A DNA stretch of 64,000 bases from Neurospora intermedia (taxonomy: Eukaryota; Ascomycota; Sordariomycetes; Sordariales; Sordariaceae). The stretch covers positions 1,116,001 to 1,180,000 of the forward strand of contig BTPP01000005.1 of assembly GCA_037102815.1 (NCBI GenBank), written 5' to 3'. The translations under genes were made by a program, and so were the position numbers. Position 1 is the stretch's first letter, and the number at the start of each line of letters is the position of its first letter. Shown piece after piece: positions 34,483 through 48,719 of this stretch. Below the pieces are notes generated by a model. The model made no database searches. It had not been told where the DNA came from and was given only the letters and a program-made list of their open reading frames with translations.

Positions 34483-34792
34483 TGATGAGGATTTGTACCT
34501 TATTCTGTGCCATTGAAGGTTCTTTGTATGTATTTTTATGACTTGCATGGTAAAAATGGGTTACGTGAGATGAAGTAGAAAAAGAACGAGTAGACAAAAT
34601 GCTATCGATGATCCGTCAAATCTGGTTGTGTTGAATTCGAGTGATGGTTGCGCATTGTTGAACAGAGAATGTAGATTTGAACTTTGACGTTTTCTTAGGA
34701 CCGCGTCACTGCGTGCACCTAACAACTTACAACATTCAACCACCACCACCAAATAAAATGATGACTCGGATGAAGTAAAAATTCGAGCCATC
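34483..34792. other. Short intergenic region
   Basis: It holds the hem13 3' flank and the promoter of the SWIM-protein gene. Nothing else is seen. Confidence 0.5.
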
Positions 34793-36310
34793 ATGATAAT
34801 CGGAAACAAATTCTCAAGACTTATCGAACAGAATCCAGTCAATCACTCACTAAGGAAATCCAACAGCGCGATGGCCTCACCCACCAAACACCACCACGGG
34901 CATTCTAACCCCAATCCCGACTTATTACACCCACCAGACCCTGCTTCGCCTCACCCTCAACCGTCTTACCAGCCTCAACCACAGGAAGAAGCAAAAAGCT
35001 CATCACCACCATCACACTCACCACCAACCTCCACGACGCCGGCCCTCCACCTCCCCACCTCCCGACAATTCCTCACCTCCCTCATAACCGCCATCTCCAA
35101 CATTCCTCTGCTCGACGACGAGCCACCTACTACCCAAATACACAAACCCGCACCCGCACCCGGGCCCGGGTCCGGGTCCAAACCCCAATCCAAAGCCAAA
35201 GCCGCCGATGTACCACCAGCAACAGAAGAAACAGAAACGACGACAATTCGGAGGAAACAACTACTTCAGATCCTCAAAGAGGAAGATGAAGAAGGGAAGG
35301 AGGAAAAAGAAGAAGATGATGTAACCATCAGGAAGAAAAACATGAACAAGATAAAGATTCCTGCTGGAGGTCAAGCGAACCCCCTTAAACTGGTACCGCC
35401 TGAATACCGACATTTGATCATCACGCTGCATGTCCTCTTTCCGGGGGCGGTGTTACCAGGGTTGGAGGTTTTGGAGCGGGGGTTGGTTGAACGGGTTGTT
35501 TTGAGGTCTGCCTCTTCTGGGGGGAACACTTCGGTATCTGATGGCAGTGGTGCAAATGGTGGTAATAATCAGAAGGATGATGGGGCTCAGACGATGGGGG
35601 AGGTGAAGAAGGAGGAGGAGGAGGAGAAGGAGGAGCACAGTTCGGGGCGAGGGAATGAGAGAGGGGGGCAAGAAAACGAAGAAGATCTCGATGTGATTAT
35701 GGGAGAGGATGGCGGAGAGGACGATGATGGCGATTTCAACAGCAGCCAAAAGGCCAACCTCGACGGTTCACACCATCACCAAAAACTCATACAACATACC
35801 CCATCCTTTTACCTAGTCCGCTCCTCCCAGTTCCTCAACGTCCACCCGAAGCGGAAACGAAGGTATCCAAGTAGCAATCTCTCCGGACTGTATGGAGACG
35901 CAGCAGACACCGAGGGTATCCCGTCAGGTGTTGGCGGCGGCGAAGCAGACCGAGAGCGAGACTACCGAATACAGCAGTACATGGTCAGCCTGGAAGCATG
36001 GAACTGTACCTGCGCTGCGTTTGCGTTTGCTTGTGTCTCGGAACCAGACGCAGGAGACGATGCAAAAGGAACAGGAGGAGGAGAAGAGCTACAAGAAAGA
36101 AAAAGAGAAATAGATAACAAAGGAAGTGCAGGCTGGACTTTTGGCGGGATGACCCTCTTCAATGCCCGAGATCACTCGAGCGTACCACCCGTTTGTAAAC
36201 ACCTGCTGGCCTGTTTGTTGGCTGATAAGTGGACAAGGGCGTTGGGGAGGTATGTGACGGAGCGGATGGTGAGTAGAGAGGAAATGGCCGGTATTGTTGC
36301 TGATGTGTAG
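34793..36310 (+). CDS. SWIM zinc-finger protein, candidate Sws1/Shu2-type recombination factor
   Basis: A single exon of 505 residues from the first ATG, or 479 from the ATG at 34871. The N-terminal 170 residues are Pro/Ser/His-rich, followed by a Lys/Glu-rich segment; a second acidic Glu/Gly-rich insert lies near 245-315. The C-terminal part has CTC (in EAWNCTCAAFAFAC) and then CKHLLA (in PPVCKHLLACLLADKW). This is the CxC...CxHxxA pattern of SWIM domains and specifically of the Sws1/Shu2 family, which with Rad51 paralogues promotes homologous recombination. A preceding block (EYRHLIITLHVLFPGAVLPG) may be the conserved N-terminal part of the fold. The Shu link is inference from the motif; the family is very divergent. 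Confidence 0.75.
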   Translation: MIIGNKFSRLIEQNPVNHSLRKSNSAMASPTKHHHGHSNPNPDLLHPPDPASPHPQPSYQPQPQEEAKSSSPPSHSPPTSTTPALHLPTSRQFLTSLITAISNIPLLDDEPPTTQIHKPAPAPGPGSGSKPQSKAKAADVPPATEETETTTIRRKQLLQILKEEDEEGKEEKEEDDVTIRKKNMNKIKIPAGGQANPLKLVPPEYRHLIITLHVLFPGAVLPGLEVLERGLVERVVLRSASSGGNTSVSDGSGANGGNNQKDDGAQTMGEVKKEEEEEKEEHSSGRGNERGGQENEEDLDVIMGEDGGEDDDGDFNSSQKANLDGSHHHQKLIQHTPSFYLVRSSQFLNVHPKRKRRYPSSNLSGLYGDAADTEGIPSGVGGGEADRERDYRIQQYMVSLEAWNCTCAAFAFACVSEPDAGDDAKGTGGGEELQERKREIDNKGSAGWTFGGMTLFNARDHSSVPPVCKHLLACLLADKWTRALGRYVTERMVSREEMAGIVADV

Positions 36311-36604
36311 TAAGTCTAGAATAGAGCGTTCGTTATAGATAATCTTTCTGTTATTGGCGAACCGCAGTCAATAAACTTGTCAGTTAAATAGTATTATTCA
36401 CAATGGCTCAAGATCCCATCCTTGACCTTGAGCAGCCCTCTTTCTATGTGTGAAAGTGTCTCTCTTGTGTTTGATTCCGTACACAAAACGTGATTCATGC
36501 TGATTTGATTGATTTCGTATCATCTACGGCCGGGTCCGTTGCGCCCCGTCATCCATCCCGTTGCTCGCCTTCCTGTTCCCCTCTTTAACTTTGTCATGTC
36601 TCGC
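36311..36604. other. Short intergenic between convergent genes
   Basis: It is the 3' flank shared by the SWIM-protein gene and rpn8. Nothing else is seen. Confidence 0.5.
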
Positions 36605-37855
36605 TTATTTCTTCTTCTCTTTCGGGCTGTTCTCCTTCTCCTTGCTTTCACCATTTGCCGCCGCCGGGCTACCCTCCTTCTTGTCGGCGCCCTCCTTCTT
36701 CTCGCCGTTTTCTCCCTCCTTCTTCTTGGCGTCGTTCTCCTCCTGCTGCTGCCTGTTCTGGATCTTGTTCTCGATCAGGTCGTGGAACGCAGTGATGGCG
36801 CGGATCAGACTGCTGAGGTAGATGGCCATGAGCTGGTCGTTGGTCTTGATGCTCATGGCATGGTTGAGCTCGCTGTCGGCGTTGGTTCCAGTAGCGCCTG
36901 GGCCGGACTTGGGCGTCGAGAGGTTGGGGAGCAAGTTGAAGACGTCCTGGAGGTTGCCGAGGATAGCGTGGTTTACGGGCAGCTGGCCGTCAAGGACCTT
37001 TTGGAGATATGCTTGGATGTCGCGGAGGCGGTGGTGGAGACCTTGCAGCGAGCGCATCTGGTTGGTGATGCGGGTGGATAGTGTGCCGACGGCTACGTCA
37101 CGGATGTCGCGAAGGAGGTGCTCGACACCGATTTCCTCGGCCTCTTCGGCCTCGATAATGGAGGGAGTGTGGACAAAAGTCTTGGATGTAGTGGTGCCGT
37201 CCTGTGGTAGTCACACACAAGTATAGTTAGCAGTTGTAACTTGGACGAGGCTGAATGGGAACAAGCGGAAACGCGACAGCGTCTCTGGAAGACATACATC
37301 CTTGATCTCGTCAACGGCAAAGTAGGCATCTGTAGGAACGCCCGTCTCCTTGGGCTGGACATCGACAATAACCAGAAGCGGGTTGGGAGTGTAGCGCTTG
37401 AACAGCTCGTTGATGTCGAGATCGGAAGCCCGTAGCTTGGGGCCGGAGTGGTACCAGCCTATTAGCTTCTCGCGCGCATTGACCTTCTTGAACATGTCGT
37501 TCATGGACTCGACGTAGTTGTGGTCAAGGAACCAGACTGAGGGGTCCTTGTCGTCCTCCTCGAAGGGAACTGCATCACCAAAGTCAGAAACCAGCCAGCC
37601 GAGTATTCATTCACCTGGGCGCGGGGCAACCAGGCAAGCTTCCGCAGCAGACAGAGACTACGCACCCGCGAAACTGTTGGACACGCGAACATTCTTTCCA
37701 TCATTCTGGCCTAATAGCACGCCGACAACACGCTTGCTCTTGGACTTGTTGGCTTGGGTACGGTTGTAGTGGTCGACAACTGAGAGCAGAACCAGCGGCG
37801 CAACCGAGACGCTGCGGTTCACCAGGGAGAGCGTTTCCGCAGTAGTGGCGGGCAT
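36605..37855 (-). CDS. rpn8: 26S proteasome lid subunit Rpn8
   Basis: Exons 37855-37666, 37569-37298 and 37201-36605 give 352 residues; both introns are 96 bp. Rpn8 pairs with the deubiquitinase Rpn11 in the 19S lid. The MPN domain spans about residues 15-150 ([43 protein letters not shown]). The JAMM metal site is degenerate, with GWYHSGP where Rpn11 has a second His after the Ser, as expected for the non-catalytic partner. The C-terminal helical region ([20 protein letters not shown]) is followed by a low-complexity Glu/Lys tail ending KEKKK. The length fits the family. Confidence 0.97.
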
Positions 37856-38604
37856 GGCGAGAGCTGGGTTCGAGGTGTCGTCGTCGTCGTTGTCGTCGTC
37901 GGAGTCGTGATGGCTTATGTGTTCGGTGGGCGTGGCGGGAGGTCGGGTGGTATTTCGTGGGGTAGAAGAAGGAAGGCGGGCGGGCTGGTGGGTATGATGG
38001 ATGTTTTGGTCGTCGATGTACGTATAGCAAGCAAGTATCGTCAGTTGTCAGTGGCCTCGAAGCTCCAACTGCTGTAGTTGCAGTGGTCTGGTCTCGCCGT
38101 CGTCACTGGCTAGCTGCCTCACTTGCTGGAAGGTGAGTACCCAATCAGGTTAGCGCGTAGCACCTTCCACTTGAACTTGAGTTGGGCGGTGGGGCCTCAG
38201 CCTTCCTTCTGCCCTGTGCCACTGCCGCGGTGACATGACGAAGGGCTTATCTAATCAGTATGTACACAGTACCTCTAGTGTACGTAGTGTAGTGTGCTTC
38301 CCGCCTGAACTTACAGGGGCTTTTATAGCGACCTTCCTCCTGAGGAAGTTGAGACGGCAGAAAGGGGGGTCTCTTTATGCGCTGGAAGGGCCCTTGGCGC
38401 GTGTCATGACACCCTTTTGGTCGTTGCGCCTCTGACAGAGAGGATCGGCATAAAGTCGAGGGATCCTCCCGCCTTTTAATTCGAGGGAACCCATCCGTAC
38501 ATCCATCCGTCGTCTGCCCAACAACGTGACGCCATACATAATACCTACTCGTCCGGCCCAACATAACCCCAAAGAAAGCAAAATAACCAAAATCTATTGC
38601 AAAC
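37856..38604. other. Divergent intergenic region
   Basis: It holds the promoters of rpn8 (-) and the I9-inhibitor gene (+). GTCGTC repeats follow the rpn8 start and a GTGTACGTAGTGTAGTG motif occurs near 38280. No gene is supported. Confidence 0.5.
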
Positions 38605-38947
38605 ATGAAGTTCTCCGGTCTCGTTCTCGGCGCCCTTGCCCTCGTCTCCGGCGCCATTGCCGTTGACATTCAGAAGTCGGTCATCATCACCTACAAGGAG
38701 AACACTCCCGACTCGGTGATCCAGCAGGACAAGAAGGCCATTCTCGCTGACGGTGGCGTCATTACCCACGAGTACACCCTCATGAAGTATGCTTTCGGAC
38801 ACCGTCATGTTGGTTCGGGTGTTCTTACTAACCCTTTTATCCAGGGGCTTCTCTGCCAAGGTTAACGCAAAGACACTCGAGTCGGTTTCCGCCTCCAGCG
38901 AGAAGTACGCCAACATCGAGGAGGACAAGGTCGTCAGCACGTTGTAA
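38605..38947 (+). CDS. Small peptidase-inhibitor I9-type protein with signal-like N-terminus
   Basis: Exons 38605-38786 and 38845-38947 give 94 residues; the 58-bp intron (GTATGC, CTAAC, CCAG) keeps frame. Residues 1-19 (MKFSGLVLGALALVSGAIA) look like a secretory signal peptide with an Ala-x-Ala-type cleavage site. The mature part begins VDIQKSVIITYKENTPDSVI and contains HEYTLMKGFSAKVNAKTLES, the fold core of inhibitor I9, as in yeast Pbi2 (proteinase B inhibitor) and subtilase propeptides. Pbi2 itself is cytosolic, so the signal suggests a secreted or vacuolar target. It could inhibit or chaperone a subtilisin-type protease; no protease gene lies nearby. Confidence 0.87.
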
Positions 38948-40753
38948 GCGGCCAGCTGATTGTTTGGCGACACCTGGGACGAGCGCAGACAACCAAAAAA
39001 AATTAACCATTCGAGTCTACACAGCGACATCTGAGGTACGACGGTGCCAGAGAGAAAGAGAGACTGAAAGAGAGTGTGTTGGAAATGATACCCAGGTGCA
39101 ACTGTACTGGGCAAAGTTGTTGCCTTTTGCGGACTGTAAGTCATAGTCTTGGCGTTTTTGGAAATGGATTGATGGAGATGGACTGTCATGATATCAATAT
39201 GTGACGGACGGGCTCAATGTCCCAACGTTTGGCAAGCATCTTTACGTTCAATAGATTATGTGTCTATCAACATCATGGTCATACAGCGTCGATGTTCGGG
39301 TCTCGGGAACTTCATGAACCTGGTACTGTCATCATACGACTCCATACCCGAAGTCATTGTCACTGAGAAATCGACCTGTAAACAACTTATGGTCGTTCGA
39401 CTACCTAGGTAACCATTCATCACCGACCATGTCGCTGGCTTGGAAGCTATGACTGGATCTTCAGGGGAATGGGTTGATCCACTGCGGTGAGCATGTCGTG
39501 TGTAGAGTCTCGTGAGCCATGGGCTCTTTGGTAACAGCCCTGCCCAACAACCTAGCTCGAGACAGCGGTCCCGCGGGTTTCCTTCCAGTTGGTAGAGACC
39601 TCGTCTCCAAGAGCCTGACATCATTCGACAAGAACAACGTAACCACCCCAGGTACAGATCATGTCTGGTCAGTGCCGTGATGTTCGTAATGTCCATATCC
39701 TAGAGGTAGGTATAGCGTAGAGGAACTCGGGCTCTCCAGGCACGACACAGGAACCCATCATGCCAACATGCCCTGATCCCTGAGACTGCTCCAGTGGTGG
39801 ATGAGCTGAATCGGTAGGTACCTCTATGTTTGAGTGGATGCCAAATGGGAACCTCGACGACCACAGTCCGCACAGGAGACGAACGACGATGCCCCATGCA
39901 CGTAATTACATCGAATACATTGCCGAAACCAAACTGGAACCCCTGTTGCTCTGCATCTCAGGGCGTCAAATCAGCGATACCTAACAGCAGTCAGTGGTCT
40001 ATTTGCGTTCAGTCAGTCCCCTTCCCCAGAGTGGCCTGCATAGCGCACCGTGACCCCAATGGAGACGCAACCGCTCGCCTGCCGTGTGCCAGTCATGTAC
40101 TACGAAACGAGATTCCCCCAACCCGACTTTAATGTCCAACCGCGACTCGGGAATTGGACAACTTCCACAAGTCAACCGAACTTCGTTCCGGACATACAAC
40201 AACACGAGAACTTGCGCATCCGCATAGACGTCTTGAGCAATCAAGGCTCCTGTAACCGTTCAAGAGGATCAACAATCCCATTTGAATCATTCATTTATCC
40301 TTTGATCCCCTCCCTACTTGGCTTACAACATCCGACTTGTCCCGTCTTTGGCCTTCTGTTCGCCGCGTTTAATTAGCATCTCCTGAGAAAAGAAACGACC
40401 TCGTCTCAGCCGTCGCCTTACAACCTTTTGTTCTATCTTTCATTATTCACCACATCGTACTTTCCCTCAACTGCCGCAGCATAGCACAATCGATTACCGG
40501 ACAGGCGGCACGGAATTCCTGCATCCGTTTTACGCTTACAACGTGCCGACGTCTTGTCTTGTACCGACACTACACACATCCGACCAACACCCTCCACCTC
40601 GTCCCGTCGAGTTCCGATCCGCCCCTATCACAAGGCTATATATCGACGACGCGCTGGCCCAACGTCTCGTCGATTCCCTGCGGCCTCTACATTGATCACC
40701 ATTACCAAGTTATCTAATCCGTGGGCCCGTCGGGCCTCTTGAGACTACCCATC
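38948..40753. other. 1.8-kb intergenic region
   Basis: It lies between the I9-inhibitor gene and the Hook gene, both on the plus strand. Frames here look random. It probably holds the 3' UTR of the first and the promoter/leader of the second. TAGGTA-type motifs occur near 39703 and 39813. Confidence 0.5.
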
Positions 40754-43700
40754 ATGACGCAGTACAGCCTCGCGAAGCAGGCCGCCCTGTTGAAATGGAT
40801 CAACACGTTCAAGACATCGCGCCGGGCGGCCACCCTTAAGGACCTCCAAGATGGTCTGATGCTGGGAGACATTCTCGAAGATATGACCTCCGGGGACTTT
40901 TCCAGCTCCAGCCTTATACGAAATCCTTCCTCACCCGAAGACAACAAGGCCAACCTTGAAACCGTATCTCGTGGCCTTGCTGCTTTCATGCGCAACGACG
41001 TTCCGCAGTACGCTCCTCCGCCGTCCAAGTTGCGCGCCATTCTAGAACACCCGGACGACATTGCGATTTGCGAGTTCCTCTCGTATTTTGTCATTACTAT
41101 CTGCTTGGGTTCCACCAACAAGGCATACGTTCCGGCTATCCTGCAGCTCGACAGTGTTACGCAAAAGGAAATCGCAAACACCGTCGAAGTGTTCCAAAAG
41201 CGGAAAGATGCGGATGCGAAACTGCAGGAGCCGAAGGAGGTGGATGGGCAAACCAATGCCGACCTGCACATTGTCAGGGATCCGGCCCTTATGGAGGAAG
41301 AGTTGAGGCAAACAAAGGGCGCCTACGAATACATCAAAAAGCAGAATGCCGATCTACAAGCGCGGGTCGACAAGCTCCTCGATACACGCCAAGCTCTACT
41401 CAACGACCTTAACGGGGCGCAAGCCGAGCTGAACGCCATGAAGAGGCACAGGGGTGCCGATGCTGGCGCAGCCATCAAGGACTTGCGAGACGAGATCAAG
41501 GACAAAATGGCCATCATTGACGACTTGGAGGCTCAAATTGTCAAGGAGACAGCGCACATCACCAAGCTCGAGAAAGACAATGCTGCTCTAAAAGCAAGGG
41601 CTGACCGGGTTAAGGACCTGGAGGACAAGCTTATAGAGCTGGAACACGAGAACAAGCAGCAACAGCAACAGATTAAGGGCCTAGAGAACTACAAGAAGAA
41701 GGCTCAAGATCTTACTTTTATCCAGCAACGAAACAGGACTCTAGAGGAGCAAATTGTCCAGATGGAACAGGACTTGAAGGACTTTGAGAACTTCAAGGCG
41801 CAAAACAGAAAGCTCCAAAAGGAGATCGAAGAGAAGGTCAAGGTGTTGGCAAATAATGAGCAAGAGATTGTCTACACGCTCCAATCCAGGAACGTCTTGC
41901 AAGAAACAAACGAGGAGCTCCAACGAAGAGTTGAGTACCTTGAATCGAAACACCAGGCAGATGAGAATATGATCAAGGAGCTCCAGGAGCAGCTTCAAAT
42001 GGGCGGTGCCATCCATGAGACATCGGGTTCCCAAAGTCCTGTTACCAATGGCGGCTTCAACCTCGAGCATGAGCTTGAAACGGAACCTGCTGTTCGTCTA
42101 GAGCTCCAGCGGCTCAAGGCAGAGAACAACGTCTTGCGCAGCAATATGACCGTTGCGTCTGAGAATGAGCGCCTAAGAAGCGAATTGGAGTCGGCCAACA
42201 AGAAGGTTGACTTGTATCGCGGCAAGTGCACCGAGGCTATGGAGAAGCACGCAGTTGCCCAGGAACAACTCAATGCCATGATGAACAGCACGGCAGGAGA
42301 AAGGTTTGTTTACGCGCCTAATTCGGAGTGGAAATCACAAGAACTGGGATTTACTAACACATGAGTACTTTAGCAATCCCGCTTTTGTGAACCTGCGCAA
42401 ACAGTTCCTTGACACCTCGAGTGACGTCGAGAAGCTCACAAAGCGAGTTCAGGAGCTCGAGCAGGACGTTGCAGACAAGGAGCGCGAGTTGATCGCTGTC
42501 AAAACAGATCGTGAGTCCTGGCATCTTTGTGCCGAAAATGCAAAGGCAAAACTGACCAATGTTTTTCCCATAGTGTCCGTCATTGGAGAGGAGCAATCAG
42601 CTGCACTCACCGCACTCAAGGCTTCTGACGAGTTGATAGCCGAATCGCTACAGAAGGAACTTGAGGCGACACGCAAGCAGCTCAGAGAGAAGACGTTTGA
42701 ACTGGACGAGATGAAGGCACAGCTGATGGAAGCATTGGTCTCCAAGGACAAGCTCCGCAAGCAGCTGGATGATGCCATTGCGAGCGGCGGAGATCCGAAC
42801 AAGTCCAGGAAGGAGGACGTTGAGAAGATGGAGAAGCTGAAGGCTGCGCTCAGGCAAAAGATCGAGGTGAGCAACGACCCTTCTTCAAGTCCAACACCTC
42901 CTTATCTGGCCTCACGGGTCGTTATCCCCCTTTTGGCGAACCCCTCGCCTATCGCATCTGGGTTCGTCTTTGACAAAGATGGTGAATGGGTCATCGTTCC
43001 CACGTCAATACCATCAGAAGGCTCCTGGCTTAGTGGCCTTGAGAAGACCAGTGCTTGCCTGTCAAGCATGTTCAAACGATTGAAGACTGAGATACCTGCT
43101 CTTGGTGACTGGTGATCACGTACTTTATGGTGATCACCTATCTCCCAGTCTTACCCCTCAAGCTCCGCTCTTTTTGTCCTTTTGCTTTCAGCTGTATCCA
43201 CGATTACTTTACCTGCCCACAGACTGATTTCCCAGCTGTCGAAGCCGACAAACCTATCATCACCAAACAGTGTTTTGGCCATGTTGTATATGCACCTCTC
43301 ACAAAATGCTAATGCCACTCGCCTATAGCAACTCGACAAGGCTGAACAGGAGAAGTACGATCTCCAAAGGCGGATCAAGCTTGTTGAGAGCGGCGGTGCC
43401 TATGCGGCCCAAAAGGTACGTCCATTCGTTGCTTTCCATCCGCCTGGACGATGACAGATGTAATGCGATTTTTTGTATTTGTTGTTGTTCCCCTTTTGAT
43501 TTGTATACTAACCAGAGCATCTTCCGGTCCAAACAACAGGCGTCAAGCGACCAAGTCATCAAGAATCTCCAGCGCGAGAATTCCATGATCACAACAGCAT
43601 GGTACGACATCACAAGCCGGCTGCAGAGCAACCACGTCATTCTCCAAAGACGGCACGACCAACCCAAGAGCTGGCTGCACAAGCAAAGGCAGTTGGTAAA

Positions 43701-43820
43701 CGGTGAGTAAAACAATCTTTACCTGAGCCCTCTAATCCCTGATTTCTGTTTTCTCGGGATGAAGACCAAAATCTGACCCTTCTCCCCTTTTGTTCTTCTG
43801 TAGCCACGCCAAGGAGGTAG
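40754..43820 (+). CDS. hook: Hook-family dynein adaptor protein
   Basis: Six exons (40754-42303, 42374-42510, 42574-42866, 43329-43415, 43540-43702, 43804-43820) join in frame to 748 residues. Hook links early endosomes, through the FTS/FHIP complex, to dynein and kinesin for hyphal transport. The N-terminal 150 residues form the Hook domain (AALLKWINTFKTSRRAATLK, DLQDGLMLGDILEDM). Residues from about 175 to 650 are heptad-rich coiled coil. The C-terminal cargo-binding part includes NLQRENSMITTAWYDITSRL and RRHDQPKSWLHKQRQLVN, ending ATPRR. The start is the first ATG; the frame opens upstream only from GTG. The third intron is unusually long (462 bp), and its first 83 codons stay open. Confidence 0.92.
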
Positions 43821-45233
43821 AACGTCCTCGCGTAGCCTGCCCTGTCCCACCAAGACCAGGGCCGGCTGCCTCGCCGCCGCCGCCGCCGCTACCACCATCT
43901 ACCACCAACCATCATCACGTTACGTCTCTGCAAGCAACCAAGATCAACCCACACACGGTCTCGTATTCAACCTGCCTAACTGATGCTGCGCTTTGCTGGA
44001 CAGCGATCTTCTCGCTTATCCGCGCGTTACTGTCTGTGGTGGCGGTGGCTACCACCTTGAAGAACCTCTATCGTATCTCGCTCGTGCTAGCAAGAAAGTC
44101 GAACAGAAATAAGTCGGGTCCAAGGCCATCATCGTCATCATCAATACGACGGCTGATGGCCACCACGGCGGCGACTATGGCATTTGTTTCGGTGCTAGTC
44201 ACGGGAGGTAATTGATCGACTAAGGGTTTTTCTGCGTGCGGGCGGTTGGTTTGGATTCCAACAAGAGGAACAAAACATAGAGAAGACGTCTTTGACATAG
44301 AATGTGGGCATACCCTATTTAGACACAACCTCAGGGGAAGAGTCACATGAAGGGAAAACGTCGCGAAGAGAATGAATAGACGGATGCATTGACAAGGAGC
44401 AGGGCGTTCAAGAACATATGGATTTTAATAAAGACACGAAGCAAGGGCCGAAGTATCAGACGATGTAAAACGCTTACAAAAAAAATCATGTGTTAGAAGC
44501 TAGATAGCATTGCGTCGAGTTTGGTTAAACATGGAATCTTTGTTTACTTTGCCCCTGAGATGGACCTGAAAGTGGGATTAGAAATGAGAGGAATGAACAT
44601 GATGGCGGCGATTGCCACGTTTACCTCACTTTGAGCCATGATAATAATAATGCTGGATCTTTTTCACTTTGTTTCAATTTTTCCCCCTTTTCCTAGATCT
44701 ACCCATCTATCCATCCATCCCGAACATCCGGTTACAAGGAAATCTCGTTCTCTTCTGCCCTCGTGTCATGATAACAGATATGCATCGTCGCTTTTCCCAT
44801 CATAACATCAAAGACCCCCAATTCCCGTTATTTGCCCGAAAACGAACCGCCTTTTGAGCGGTGTCTCGGTGACATCAAGGGTGGTGTGGTGTGGTATATA
44901 TGTAACCGCAACATCCAGCCAGTCATGGTGACTGGTCATTTTCCCCCCCTTCCCAAAAAAACTCGAATCGAAGAAGCAGAGCTCATACCAACTAAGCGTA
45001 GGATGAGGATAATTCGGTTTCGTTTCGTATGTCCGTGTCCAGGTTCGTTGGTTGAATCGGTGTATTGTACTTTTTTTTCTCAACATTACCGACTATTATG
45101 AAAGGAAGAAGAAGCTTGGTCCCCGCTTCTCTTTCTGCCCTGCTGCTCTTTTTTTTTTTTCCTTCACCACCAACCTAGAACGTGGAAAAGAAACCACAAG
45201 CTGACATTTGGTTTTGCCGGAGGGTGTTTTCTT
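43821..45233. other. Intergenic between convergent genes
   Basis: It is shared 3' flanking sequence of the Hook gene (+) and adenylate kinase (-). A, T and C homopolymer stretches occur but no gene is supported. Confidence 0.55.
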
Positions 45234-47777
<2,544 letters not shown>

Positions 47778-48719
47778 CTAAACATTGGCCCTCACACTCC
47801 CCGGGTTGCTGTTGTCTTCGCCGTCTGCCCAGATATCCTTACTCTCCTGTTCAACCGCGCGCATGGCGACAGCAACATCCTCCAACTTGGCGACAACATC
47901 GAGGACACCCTGATTGACTCTGGAAAAGTAGTGATCATTGGCCTCACGTCTCTTCCTTGCGAGTAGAATGTCAGCCTCAGTCTCTTGCTCGAGCTTCGCG
48001 CCGAGCTTCTCAGGTCCTCCGGCACTACTGGGCCGTGTGCTGCCGGCGCCTCCGGTGCTCTTTGGTCCTCCGCCCTCAGTGCCTCCTCCTATTGTGCCAC
48101 CCGCCTCGGATTTCCCACCAAGACCACCGTGTTCCGTTCCGGCAGCCGACGACTTGATTTTCGCTAGCCCGCCTCCTACGACGCTTGCAGCACCGCCATT
48201 GTTCTGTGTCTCGACAGCATCATCCGCTTCACTCCTCGCCCAAGCCTGCGCCAGCGCAATCTGCGCCTGTCGTAGCTCCGCCAGCTTCTGCTCGTGATCC
48301 GGTCCAAATACTCTCGTGCCTCCGCTAGCTGACAGCTCGACCTCCTCCAGCGTCGCTTGCATCTCAGCCCAGAGCGCATCCGTCCTATCGGTAGTGCGCG
48401 TAGACTCGCCTCGAGGCAGGTGCAACGGCATGGAGAGATTGAGGGCTGTTGCGGGATTCGGGGTTGTAGAGCCGGTCGTGGTTGTTGCTGCATTGGCAAT
48501 GACACTTCCTCGACGAGTATCATTCACGGTCGGTGAAGGTAGTAGAGATGCGCCACCGCGGCCAGGTCCGAGAGGGGAGGATGGTCCCGGTCCCGGCGGG
48601 TAGCCTTGGCTGGGGCCAGCTGTTGTAGAGAGCGAGGCATGTGAGGCCGATGGCGAAGGAGGAAGGAAGAGCGATGGCGGCTCGCGCGCCTTGGACTTTA
48701 CCTTGGCGAGTTGGGACAT
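47778..48719 (-). CDS. Uncharacterised fungal protein with conserved-looking C-terminal helix
   Basis: A single exon of 313 residues starts MSQLAKVKSKAREPPSLFLP. I do not recognise the family. The first 115 residues are Ser/Pro/Thr/Gly-rich. A helical block follows (ALWAEMQATLEEVELSA, then KLAELRQAQIALAQAWAR), then a Gly/Ser-rich linker, and finally a charged helix (LARKRREANDHYFSRVNQGV, LDVVAKLEDVAVAMRAVEQE) ending near the C-terminus. The short helices and size recall small coiled-coil trafficking-complex subunits, but no motif proves this. The reading frame is open upstream of 48719 only from a TTG, so the ATG was chosen. Confidence 0.75.
   Translation of the reverse strand: MSQLAKVKSKAREPPSLFLPPSPSASHASLSTTAGPSQGYPPGPGPSSPLGPGRGGASLLPSPTVNDTRRGSVIANAATTTTGSTTPNPATALNLSMPLHLPRGESTRTTDRTDALWAEMQATLEEVELSASGGTRVFGPDHEQKLAELRQAQIALAQAWARSEADDAVETQNNGGAASVVGGGLAKIKSSAAGTEHGGLGGKSEAGGTIGGGTEGGGPKSTGGAGSTRPSSAGGPEKLGAKLEQETEADILLARKRREANDHYFSRVNQGVLDVVAKLEDVAVAMRAVEQESKDIWADGEDNSNPGSVRANV

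Noticed and set aside
33604-34548. 314-residue minus-strand frame
   Set aside because: It is antisense to hem13, whose family signatures are unambiguous; the frame is open because of codon bias.
42374-43115. Hook exons read through to the stop at 43115 as the true C-terminus
   Set aside because: The downstream exons carry conserved Hook sequence and join in frame, so read-through is at most an isoform.
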